Origin: a virus
Virus record (IMG/VR): IMGVR_UViG_3300033143_003827
Location: 1-33,627 of that record
Reading direction: 5' to 3' (one strand)
DNA: 33,627 nt
The translations under genes were made by a program, and so were the position numbers. Every line of letters starts with the position of its first letter. Position 1 is the first letter of the stretch. Shown here in pieces: positions 12,518 to 19,459 of the stretch. The notes beneath the pieces were generated by a model. It did no database searches. It had not been told where the DNA came from and saw only the letters and a program-made list of their open reading frames with translations.

Positions 12518-12975
12518 TTTTTTTACACTCTTTGATCGGGCTTCTCATGGTATTTTCATTTGGAGCAAAAGCCGATATAATTGAAGACTTAATTATAGCT
12601 GAGGCTATAGTCCAGAAAGTACCTGTTCAAGTCGCCTTAGCAATAGCTAAGACCGAATCAAGTATGAAGCAATTTAAAATTAGATATGAAGAAAACGTAA
12701 AAGACTTCAGTATAGGGGTATTTCAGGTCAGAACTGCTACAGCGAGAGAAAAATGCGGGGTTAAAACTATAAAGAACTTGATTAAATTGAGAGTGAATAT
12801 TAGGTGTGGTGTGACCTATATTAAGTATCAAATGACTAGATATAAAGATATAAGGCACGTAATTCTGGCTTACAATTCGGGGAGCCTGAGATATTATAAG
12901 GGCGAGTATTTAAACCAAGGTTATTTATTGAGAGTTTATAAATATATAAATGAAAACAAAGGGAGTAATAAATGA
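12514..12975 (+). CDS. Secreted lytic transglycosylase (SLT family)
   Basis: Cleaves the glycan strands of peptidoglycan. The ATG at 12514 is chosen over 12502 because GGGAGG lies just before it and it couples to the upstream stop. A Sec signal (MIFLHSLIGLLMVFSFGAKA, cut likely after residue 20) leads into an SLT fold: catalytic Glu48 in AKTESS, then SIGVFQVRTATA, NIRCGVTYIKYQ, and ILAYNSGS. These are the family motifs I-IV. The 153-aa length is minimal for one catalytic domain. It may act in lysis or in local wall opening, and it sits with two lipoproteins in one operon. Confidence 0.9.
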   Translation: MIFLHSLIGLLMVFSFGAKADIIEDLIIAEAIVQKVPVQVALAIAKTESSMKQFKIRYEENVKDFSIGVFQVRTATAREKCGVKTIKNLIKLRVNIRCGVTYIKYQMTRYKDIRHVILAYNSGSLRYYKGEYLNQGYLLRVYKYINENKGSNK

Positions 12976-13262
12976 AAACAATACTAATAATAAGTCTGCT
13001 TTTTTTAGCAGCGTGTAGTTCACCAAAGAAGAAAAAAACATATGTAGCAAGTCAACCAATTGAAGCCATTGACAACGCGTTTTTCAATGAGACTTTAAAC
13101 CAAGCACTTAAGGAAACTTTAGAGCTTGAAGAAAAGCGCAAGAGTAAAGTAGCGCGTGATTTAGCCAGAGAGCGAGCCGAGTTAGATTGTGAAATCTTTG
13201 AAACAGAGTTCACTGATTATGAACTCACTTATGATAAACAAGATGCAAGGATAAAGAAATGA
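12972..13262 (+). CDS. Lipoprotein with helical mature region (96 aa)
   Basis: The start overlaps the transglycosylase stop (ATGA). MKTILIISLLFLAACSSPKK has a classical lipobox LAAC with Cys15. The mature part is Lys/Glu-rich and helical (NQALKETLELEEKRKSKVAR). A spanin or an outer-membrane anchored partner of the lysis genes is possible, since it follows the transglycosylase, but no spanin family signature is visible. Confidence 0.75.
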   Translation: MKTILIISLLFLAACSSPKKKKTYVASQPIEAIDNAFFNETLNQALKETLELEEKRKSKVARDLARERAELDCEIFETEFTDYELTYDKQDARIKK

Positions 13263-13474
13263 AATACATTATTATAATATTATTATATTGTGTTATAGGT
13301 TGTGACCAAAATAAAAGCTCTAAAAATACGCAGTATCAGACACCACGGAATACTGTTAATAATCGAACCAATCAGTGTACCGAATATTTAAACGGACACA
13401 GATATGATGTTGATTGCCCTATGGTCTATTGTTCAGGCAATCTCTATGGATGGGTGACTTGTCATTGGAAATGA
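13259..13474 (+). CDS. Second small lipoprotein, cysteine-containing (71 aa)
   Basis: The start overlaps the preceding stop (ATGA). MKYIIIILLYCVIGCDQNKS carries a lipobox VIGC with Cys15. The mature part is Asn/Gln/Thr-rich and then has CTEYLNGHRYDVDCPMVYC and a final TCHW, four Cys that may form disulphides. It ends exactly against the convergent HExxH gene. Function is unknown; it could pair with the previous lipoprotein in envelope disruption or in exclusion. Confidence 0.7.
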   Translation: MKYIIIILLYCVIGCDQNKSSKNTQYQTPRNTVNNRTNQCTEYLNGHRYDVDCPMVYCSGNLYGWVTCHWK

Positions 13475-13771
13475 TTAAAGTTTTTTAGGGACGTAATACT
13501 TTTCTATGTATTCGGCCACGATCTCAATGAGAGCATGTTCAAAATGCTTGTCAAGGTCTCTAATGCCGTTCTCGTAAAAAGAAGCGTGGAGATCTTCGTG
13601 GGCAACGGTTTTGATCATAGAATACTCTGGGTTTTCTGCGATATATATTTTCTTTGGATCATATAAGACAAACCCATCATGATCAGGGCTGTTGGGGTCA
13701 CTCTCTTTCAGGTAATAATACCTATAAGTGTGCCTCCCAAACCTTTTGCTTTTGGGCCTGTAGTCGTTCAT
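13475..13771 (-). CDS. Small HExxH putative zinc metalloprotease (98 aa)
   Basis: The motif HEDLH at residues 58-62 (in TVAHEDLHASFY) is the HExxH signature of zinc peptidases. A downstream Glu-rich helix (HFEHALIEIVAEY) could give the third ligand as in gluzincins. The rest is Tyr/basic. The ATG at 13771 is chosen over 13789 because AGGGA lies seven bases before it and it overlaps the phosphoesterase stop (ATGA). Similar tiny HExxH proteins occur in phages and toxin-antitoxin-like contexts, but the target cannot be told. The remaining length is short for an enzyme, so activity is uncertain. Confidence 0.65.
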   Translation of the reverse strand: MNDYRPKSKRFGRHTYRYYYLKESDPNSPDHDGFVLYDPKKIYIAENPEYSMIKTVAHEDLHASFYENGIRDLDKHFEHALIEIVAEYIEKYYVPKKL

Positions 13772-14478
13772 AAAAGTTTCCCTATCCATCGACCGTGTCT
13801 ATCTAAGACCATGGGCTCTGGCTTCGGGACTCCATCAGTTATAGACCCAGCCCCTATAGCAACTTGCTTACTTATTTGCTTTCCATAATCAAAAGCCGCG
13901 ATTCTACTATTAATTAAACAACCAACCTGAAGACCAAAAAGACTCTTTCTTAGGCTGTGCATATACATTTGAACAGCCCATAGCTTCGTGTGATAGTGAC
14001 CCTGGACCACATTCATTCCAAGATCCTTGATCACATTGAGAATATTAGCCCCTATCCCATGGACAAACATAACCTCCTCATTATTGCAGAGCTTAAGAAC
14101 CAACCTGTCGTGCCAATTCCAGCCCTGAGGAGCCTCGAGAGCCTCTCTATACCCGACGATAAACTTCTTAGGAATGCCGCCTGTCTTGGCCTTTCGCTTG
14201 TGTAGGGAGCCGTGGTTAGACTCAACCACATCAACCTTAGGGAATAGATTATAAAGTCCTTCAAGCTGATCTATGGCAAGCTCAAGCTCTCTATCAGCAC
14301 TTGGCAGATTAGTAGAACTCTCATGATAACTCCAACTATGCCCGTCTATTTCGTCTCCTATATGAACTACTTTCTGAGGCTTATATTTTTGTTTCATAGC
14401 CTTTAGAAAGGGGACCGCATCTGGGTGCATATATGGAGCGTGAGTGTCTGAAATAATTAGTATTCGACTATATTTCAT
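13768..14478 (-). CDS. Calcineurin-like metallophosphoesterase
   Basis: All family motifs are present: D-x-H at residues 11-13 (ISDTHAP), GD at 41-42 (HIGDEIDG), SNHG in place of GNH(D/E), then VHG and GHYHT. These bind two metals and hydrolyse phosphoesters. Phage-borne versions are widespread and often unassigned; candidate substrates are nucleotides, DNA or RNA ends. At 236 aa it has the usual length. It is coupled to the HExxH gene and has its own promoter-like sequence. Confidence 0.9.
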   Translation of the reverse strand: MKYSRILIISDTHAPYMHPDAVPFLKAMKQKYKPQKVVHIGDEIDGHSWSYHESSTNLPSADRELELAIDQLEGLYNLFPKVDVVESNHGSLHKRKAKTGGIPKKFIVGYREALEAPQGWNWHDRLVLKLCNNEEVMFVHGIGANILNVIKDLGMNVVQGHYHTKLWAVQMYMHSLRKSLFGLQVGCLINSRIAAFDYGKQISKQVAIGAGSITDGVPKPEPMVLDRHGRWIGKLL

Positions 14479-14484
14479 GCACTC

Positions 14485-14513
14485 ATCATAAGCATAAATG
14501 TAAGATACTGTAA
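14485..14513 (-). promoter_or_regulatory. Promoter for the phosphoesterase pair
   Basis: Minus-strand TTACAG (14513-14508) and TATGAT (14490-14485) are 17 bases apart; the -10 matches five of six consensus bases. It lies directly before the ATG at 14478, so the leader would be very short. Confidence 0.4.
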
Positions 14514-14549
14514 GGCTTTTATTGATATTGTGACTCAGTGTTTAAGTTA

Positions 14550-14578
14550 TTGGCATCTCAGATCGAATATAATACTAT
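14550..14578 (+). promoter_or_regulatory. Promoter for the second lysis block
   Basis: TTGGCA (14550-14555) and TACTAT (14573-14578) are 17 bases apart. A perfect TATAAT at 14568-14573 overlaps but has no good -35 at normal spacing. Either would drive the XhlA-like gene starting at 14606. Confidence 0.45.
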
Positions 14579-14605
14579 ATTAGATAGCAACTTAGAGGGA
14601 CACGA

Positions 14606-14821
14606 ATGGCCGATAAACTGCATGACTGGAAAGACTTAGTTTTACTTGAGATGAAAAGCTTAAGAAAAGAAGTTATTGAGGGACGAAAAGATATAGCAGG
14701 TCTAAAAACAGAGATGGCTGTTCTAAAGGTTAAGTCTGGAATTTGGGGATTTGCAGCCGGGGCAATACCAGTTGTGGGCAGTCTGTTAATTTGGATATTA
14801 AAGAACCAACTAAGTGCCTAA
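14606..14821 (+). CDS. XhlA-like membrane protein, holin candidate (71 aa)
   Basis: GAGGGA precedes the ATG. The N-terminal 45 residues form a charged heptad helix (EMKSLRKEVIEGRKDIAGLK) and residues about 48-67 (WGFAAGAIPVVGSLLIWIL) a single membrane helix with a short tail. This is the arrangement of the hemolysin XhlA / phage holin-associated family. It lies immediately before the M15 endolysin gene, which it overlaps by eight bases, supporting a role in releasing or regulating that enzyme. Confidence 0.75.
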   Translation: MADKLHDWKDLVLLEMKSLRKEVIEGRKDIAGLKTEMAVLKVKSGIWGFAAGAIPVVGSLLIWILKNQLSA

Positions 14822-15221
14822 GTTTAGCCATAAATCAGCCATGAAATTAATGAACTGTGATAAGCAGCTTATAGACCTAATGAATGAGGTTATACTATAT
14901 TACGATTGTATAATATTGTGTGGTCATAGAAACAAAGAAGACCAAGACGATGCTTATTTTTCAGGCCACTCAAAAGTTAAATATCCAAAATCTAAACACA
15001 ACAATACACCATCAAGAGCTGTAGATGTAGCTCCATATTTTGCAGAAAAACCCCACATAAGATGGAATGACACAGAGAGTTTTTATCATTTCATGGGTTA
15101 TGTAAAGGCTGTTGCAGACAGATTGAAGATCAGGATTAGATTCGGCCTCGACTGGGACTCTGATAATAATTTCAAAGACCAAACTTTCTTTGACTTGGTC
15201 CATATCGAGCTGCTAGATTAG
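14814..15221 (+). CDS. M15-family peptidase, probable endolysin
   Basis: A 135-aa zinc endopeptidase of the M15 (VanY/CwlK/T5-endolysin-like) type that cuts L-alanyl-D-glutamate or D-Ala bonds in the peptide stems. Metal ligands are recognisable: H62 and D71 in SKHNNTPSRAVDVAPY and H130 in DLVHIELLD. The conserved GHRN...D segment starts at residue 37. No signal peptide is seen, so export would need a holin, here the coupled XhlA-like protein. Start is a GTG at 14814 with a weak ribosome site; translation probably depends on coupling. An intrinsic terminator follows. Confidence 0.88.
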   Translation: MPKFSHKSAMKLMNCDKQLIDLMNEVILYYDCIILCGHRNKEDQDDAYFSGHSKVKYPKSKHNNTPSRAVDVAPYFAEKPHIRWNDTESFYHFMGYVKAVADRLKIRIRFGLDWDSDNNFKDQTFFDLVHIELLD

Positions 15222-15251
15222 CTTCAATTTAATAAAAACAATGCCGATTGT

Positions 15252-15277
15252 ACCCCTTGATAAGAGGGGTTTTTTTT
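15252..15277 (+). terminator. Rho-independent terminator after the endolysin
   Basis: ACCCCT (15252-15257) pairs with AGGGGT (15265-15270) around a 7-base loop and is followed by eight T (15270-15277). Placed 30 bases after the endolysin stop, it ends the rightward lysis transcript. Read leftwards it lacks a T-tract. Confidence 0.85.
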
Positions 15278-15446
15278 ATACTATTTTATCTTTTGAAATA
15301 GATCTTAAAACTAAATTAACTACAGTCAAGATTGCAGATAATTTCGCAGGGCCAACAAATGCTAAAGCAGGCGGATAGATTAAAATCAATCCCGCTGCAA
15401 TGTTGGACCACATAGTCTTAGACCAATACCATTTTTTTTCTTTCAT
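15276..15446 (-). CDS. Small membrane protein, holin candidate (56 aa)
   Basis: ATG at 15446 with AAAGGA upstream on the minus strand. The product MKEKKWYWSKTMWSNIAAGL and on has two hydrophobic segments (about 14-31 and 36-48) and a basic tail (SISKDKIV). The pattern of W-S-K-T-x-W-x-N followed by helices is seen in many small phage membrane proteins annotated as putative holins. It is the last gene of the virion operon, next to the endolysin terminator, which it abuts by one base. Confidence 0.7.
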   Translation of the reverse strand: MKEKKWYWSKTMWSNIAAGLILIYPPALAFVGPAKLSAILTVVNLVLRSISKDKIV

Positions 15447-15469
15447 ATTATTTCCTTTTGTTAATCCTT

Positions 15470-17056
15470 TTAATATTCTTTAATAGGAACAGTGAAGTTG
15501 AACCTGATGGCATCATTGTTTGCAAAAGTTATGGGCACTGTCGTTGATAGGCTAGCTCTGGCTGCGTAAGTTCCCGATACATCAATAACGTAAGCCGTAA
15601 CATCGGTCGCGTTTGCATAAGCAATGTACCCGCAATAAATACCAACCCCAGAGTCAAACACTGTTATTTGTCCGACAGGAGGGTTGGCAATACCTCTGAA
15701 TCTCCTAGCATCAATATTAAACCCACTAGGCAACGTTATATTTCCGTTCCCGGTCGTAGGTGCTCCCGTGAATGAGATCATGCCAAGGCAGCTAAGCCAA
15801 CCATTTGTGAGAGAGTATGACGTTTGTATTGTGGCGTTGTCCCAATTTATTGTTGAAGTTAATTCGCCGAGGTACCCGTCTCTCCTCGTAGAAAAGTCAC
15901 CAATAAGAACATGATCCGGGGCGGCCCACGTTCCCCCGCTGGTAAACGAGTCCCATCTTAGTCTGCCTAAAAGCTTTATGGTACAGCCCGTTCTTGCTGT
16001 AGTTGAATAAAGCTCCCCGTCTGTATCTGAGTTAGTATCAATTAATGTTGTAGCAACTGCGTTGTCGTTAGTCTCATGAGCGCCAGCAGTAGATACAGCT
16101 ATTTCTAAATTAGTTCCATCATATATAGAGTATACATACACGTTGCCAACGAACCCGGAGTCAGCGTTATAACCAAGTGTGGCTCCACTTGGAATTGTTA
16201 TGCTCTCGTCAGCGATATAACTTAGCTTTCTAAAAGAGGCCGATGTTGTGGGGACATTTGTGTGGAGAGCATGAACAGGGCCAGTTGTTGAAGGGGCGCT
16301 GCCATTTGCCTGTTTTAAGTTTATAGTTAAGGCCCCTGCGTTCACCGAATAGGCCAAGCCAACATTTTCAAGAGAGTGCCTTGCATCTAAATATTCTCTC
16401 CCCCTAAAAGGTGTCATCAATTTATCGTTATCCGTACCAGCCTCAGCCTCAGCTTGGTTAGCCAGTCTAGCAGTATTTTGCTGATACCCTCTTAAAGGAG
16501 ACAAGAAAGCAGCGTTATTAGTTGCTATCTCGGCCTCTGATTGAGTAGCTAACCCGGCATCAGTAGTGGTAAAATCTCTCCACTCTAAACCAGTAAGCCC
16601 AGCGTTAACAGAGAGAACGGAGGCCCCAGTATCAGGATCAGGTACTGTAGGATCAAAACCATTTAAAGTTTGTTTCATTTTTACAGCACGATCTATCACT
16701 TCATCAAGCTCTTGAGTAACTCTAATAATTTTATCTAATCCATCTTCATGAGACTCTGCTGGGAACTGAGAGTTTCCGTTATAATCTATATCCTGAGTCA
16801 ATGGATTGGATCTTTTAACTAAAACCTTATCGGTAGAGAGTGGAGCTACTATAAATTCAACATCAGTAGCCGGAGAACCCGTTAAGGTATAATCAACCCC
16901 TAGTGATTGAGTGGTCTCAGTGGCAGGAGTCACGCTCTCGTCTCTTACTACTACTACTATTTCAGCAGAAGTTTTAAAATCAAAAGGTATGGCAAACGTA
17001 GTATTCGATCCCGTCCCTGTATATAATTGTTTAACTACCTCATTCGATACTGCCAT
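15470..17056 (-). CDS. Tail fibre protein with T7 gp17-like N-terminus
   Basis: The first 130 residues (MAVSNEVVKQLYTGTGSNTT, FAIPFDF, GVDYTLTG, DKVLVKRSNPLTQ, ESHEDGLDKIIRVTQELDEV) are the attachment domain of T7-like tail fibres. Next come short repeats of the type AT(Q/N)xEAEAGTDNDKLMTP that are common in fibre shafts. The remaining 300 residues are Thr/Ser/Gly-rich beta structure and should bind the receptor. AAGGAG lies before the ATG. It is the last large virion gene. Confidence 0.9.
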   Translation of the reverse strand: MAVSNEVVKQLYTGTGSNTTFAIPFDFKTSAEIVVVVRDESVTPATETTQSLGVDYTLTGSPATDVEFIVAPLSTDKVLVKRSNPLTQDIDYNGNSQFPAESHEDGLDKIIRVTQELDEVIDRAVKMKQTLNGFDPTVPDPDTGASVLSVNAGLTGLEWRDFTTTDAGLATQSEAEIATNNAAFLSPLRGYQQNTARLANQAEAEAGTDNDKLMTPFRGREYLDARHSLENVGLAYSVNAGALTINLKQANGSAPSTTGPVHALHTNVPTTSASFRKLSYIADESITIPSGATLGYNADSGFVGNVYVYSIYDGTNLEIAVSTAGAHETNDNAVATTLIDTNSDTDGELYSTTARTGCTIKLLGRLRWDSFTSGGTWAAPDHVLIGDFSTRRDGYLGELTSTINWDNATIQTSYSLTNGWLSCLGMISFTGAPTTGNGNITLPSGFNIDARRFRGIANPPVGQITVFDSGVGIYCGYIAYANATDVTAYVIDVSGTYAARASLSTTVPITFANNDAIRFNFTVPIKEY

Positions 17057-17068
17057 TTTTATTCTCCT

Positions 17069-19459
17069 TTAGAATAATTCTTCCTTTTTTAATCGTCTTT
17101 GTCTACGTCTTTCTTTCTTTGGATCAGCCATCTTTCTCGCGTGATTAAAAATCATCTGATCTGTAGCCCATCTGCTATAGATGAGGTTATTTCCGGGCGT
17201 GTTTCTTATTAAAAGGTTCATCATTTCCCCAGATACAGGCTTGTTGTTAACTATGCCTTGCTGTATAGTCTTTGCTGCTCTTGAGGCTTCACTTATAACA
17301 GGCCCCGCCGCAGTATCAAGAAGGCTATTAAAATTCATACCCTCTCCGAGAACCATGTCAGCATATAAACCCCCGGCTCCTCCCCTTACAAATGCTTTTT
17401 GCCAAGTCTCAGCATCAAAAGGATCTCGAGGTTCTTTATTCTGAGAAAACCTCACGGCAGAGTCAGCGGCATAAGCCATAGCAGTAAGGCCTGAAATAGT
17501 CCCGGCAACATTCGCAGCGCCACTAAGGTTATTAGCTCTAGCATCCCATATTTGGAACATTGTATTGAACATCTTAATAGGAACAGACTTAAATTGTAAA
17601 ACACTCCTAGCAACTTCTCCAGGTATAGTCCCGGCCTTTGACCCTCTAGTGATAAGAAACTTTTCTTTTTGTCCAGGCTGCGGAGATCCGGCTTCAGCAG
17701 TATCTATTATAAAGTCTCTGAAATTATTAGCGGCATTCCTGGCCTCAACAGATGAATCAAGTTTTGTAATCTGTCTTATATCTATTATCTTTTGTCCGTT
17801 ATCTAACTCAACAATACCTTTGGAAATGAATTTCATATCAGCGTCTTCTATATTAAAAGCTGAAAGAACTTTCTTTAACGATGGATGAATACTTTTCTTT
17901 ACAATCTGATTCGCAACAATCTTACTCGTAGATAAACTAACCGCTGTTCTTGCCATCTCAGTTTGGGCACTCAGCCCAGACCATCTAAAAAACATTCTCA
18001 TAGCCTTCGTAGTGTTGCCTGCCAAAGCATCGTCCCCGGCATCAATTCTTGAATGAAATATCCCCATCATATCATTAGCCATAAGACCAAAATATTCAGC
18101 CGCCATTTTCCTTTGGCTCTTTGGAAAACTACTGACAAACTCGTTAACAAGCTTTCCACTTGTCGAAAACATATTTTCACCAGTCCTGCTGGCGACAACT
18201 CCCATTGATAAAGGGAGGTCAGTAAACGCTATAGCAACAACGCTACCTAATTTAGAAACAGATTGGTGTGCCCTAAGTATTCCCGCCGCCTGAGCTAACA
18301 TATCATTGGCTGGTATATCAGATTCTCCTGATACAGTATCAAACATTCTCTCTAATTTATTTCTTTGGTTATTAAACTTTTCCAGAGCTGTGCCTTTAAG
18401 CCCAGCCCCCATTCTTTTAAGATCAGCCTCAAAAGCAGCCCTTGGGTTGACGCCAAAGAACTCGACTAAATTTGTTGTCTTAGCATATTTGTTTATTGAC
18501 GAAAGCAAATTCTCCGAGAAGTTACCCTTGCCTAATTCTTTATTATAGCTATGAAAATTCTCGGGGCTAGAGAAGTGTAGTTTACGAGACCCCTCTATTT
18601 TTGCAGCCCGAGGGCCCAAGTCTTTAAACCCAACAAGAGTATCGTTAAGACTTGTTTGGGCTGGGTTATTCCTGCCGTTGACGATGTCATCAAAGGCGCC
18701 TCTTAACATAACTAGTTTTCCGGCATCACCATCTGCGCCTGGAAACGTTTTCTCGCTATCCAACAAAGGTAATATTTTACTGGACCAAGCCTTAAAAGAT
18801 TCGTCCATTGTAGAACCGAGATTTCTTATCTTAATAGCGTCATGAGATTGACTCACAATAAAGCCCTCGAGAGATCTAATGTTAATCCCAGCGTGTTGAG
18901 CGTCTATAAGCATTTCGTCTTGTACAAGCCTAACAGCCTTTGCTATAGCCTTGGCGTCCTCACTAACATTTAACTTATCTATTTCTGGCTCAGACTTTCT
19001 CAATTCAGACAATACTTTTGCTATTGAAAGATCCTCATGGCCACTATGAAATAGTTTGACCCTGTCCTCGTCAAGTAATTGCATTGTAATCATAGACATA
19101 TAATGATCTCTTTTGCTAGAAATCTTTCTATCAATGGTAGACAAAGAGCCTTTTGATATTCCTCTAGTCCCTAAAAGAACAGACTCCATAGCCTTAGCTT
19201 TGTTTGGACCAAGAGAATCATATCTTTCAAACCTAGACTTTCTTTTAACAAGGTCTTGCAATAATCTTTGTTCAATGAACTCAGCCAACTCCTCGTTAGC
19301 CTCCCTAGCAGATTTAGATTTTGCAGTTATTTCTCCCTGATCTTTAGATGTTTTCCTAATGGAGTCCATCTTGTCAATGATCTGACCCAACAACTTAGCA
19401 TCAAGCTTTTCGCCTTCGTGATTCTTTAATATAGCCTTTAAACATTTCTTATTCGCCAT
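17069..19459 (-). CDS. Large internal virion protein (796 aa)
   Basis: Long, mostly helical, Lys/Glu-rich protein in the position of the T7 gp15/gp16 ejection proteins. A block around residues 280-370 (GSRKLHFSSPENFHSYNKEL, then NPRAAFEADLKRMG) is the kind of segment I know from large phage ejection proteins. A conserved later region (KFLITRG, VARSVLQFKSVPIKMFNTMF) contains a hydrophobic part that may cross membranes. Strong GAGGA ribosome site; the start overlaps the preceding gene by 11 bases. It is expected to travel with the DNA into the cell envelope. No enzymatic motif is seen. Confidence 0.75.
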   Translation of the reverse strand: MANKKCLKAILKNHEGEKLDAKLLGQIIDKMDSIRKTSKDQGEITAKSKSAREANEELAEFIEQRLLQDLVKRKSRFERYDSLGPNKAKAMESVLLGTRGISKGSLSTIDRKISSKRDHYMSMITMQLLDEDRVKLFHSGHEDLSIAKVLSELRKSEPEIDKLNVSEDAKAIAKAVRLVQDEMLIDAQHAGINIRSLEGFIVSQSHDAIKIRNLGSTMDESFKAWSSKILPLLDSEKTFPGADGDAGKLVMLRGAFDDIVNGRNNPAQTSLNDTLVGFKDLGPRAAKIEGSRKLHFSSPENFHSYNKELGKGNFSENLLSSINKYAKTTNLVEFFGVNPRAAFEADLKRMGAGLKGTALEKFNNQRNKLERMFDTVSGESDIPANDMLAQAAGILRAHQSVSKLGSVVAIAFTDLPLSMGVVASRTGENMFSTSGKLVNEFVSSFPKSQRKMAAEYFGLMANDMMGIFHSRIDAGDDALAGNTTKAMRMFFRWSGLSAQTEMARTAVSLSTSKIVANQIVKKSIHPSLKKVLSAFNIEDADMKFISKGIVELDNGQKIIDIRQITKLDSSVEARNAANNFRDFIIDTAEAGSPQPGQKEKFLITRGSKAGTIPGEVARSVLQFKSVPIKMFNTMFQIWDARANNLSGAANVAGTISGLTAMAYAADSAVRFSQNKEPRDPFDAETWQKAFVRGGAGGLYADMVLGEGMNFNSLLDTAAGPVISEASRAAKTIQQGIVNNKPVSGEMMNLLIRNTPGNNLIYSRWATDQMIFNHARKMADPKKERRRQRRLKKEELF

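Noticed and set aside
15470-17056. Diversity-generating retroelement at the tail fibre, as in BPP-1
   Set aside because: No reverse transcriptase gene or template repeat was seen in the window, despite the BPP-1-like capsid genes.
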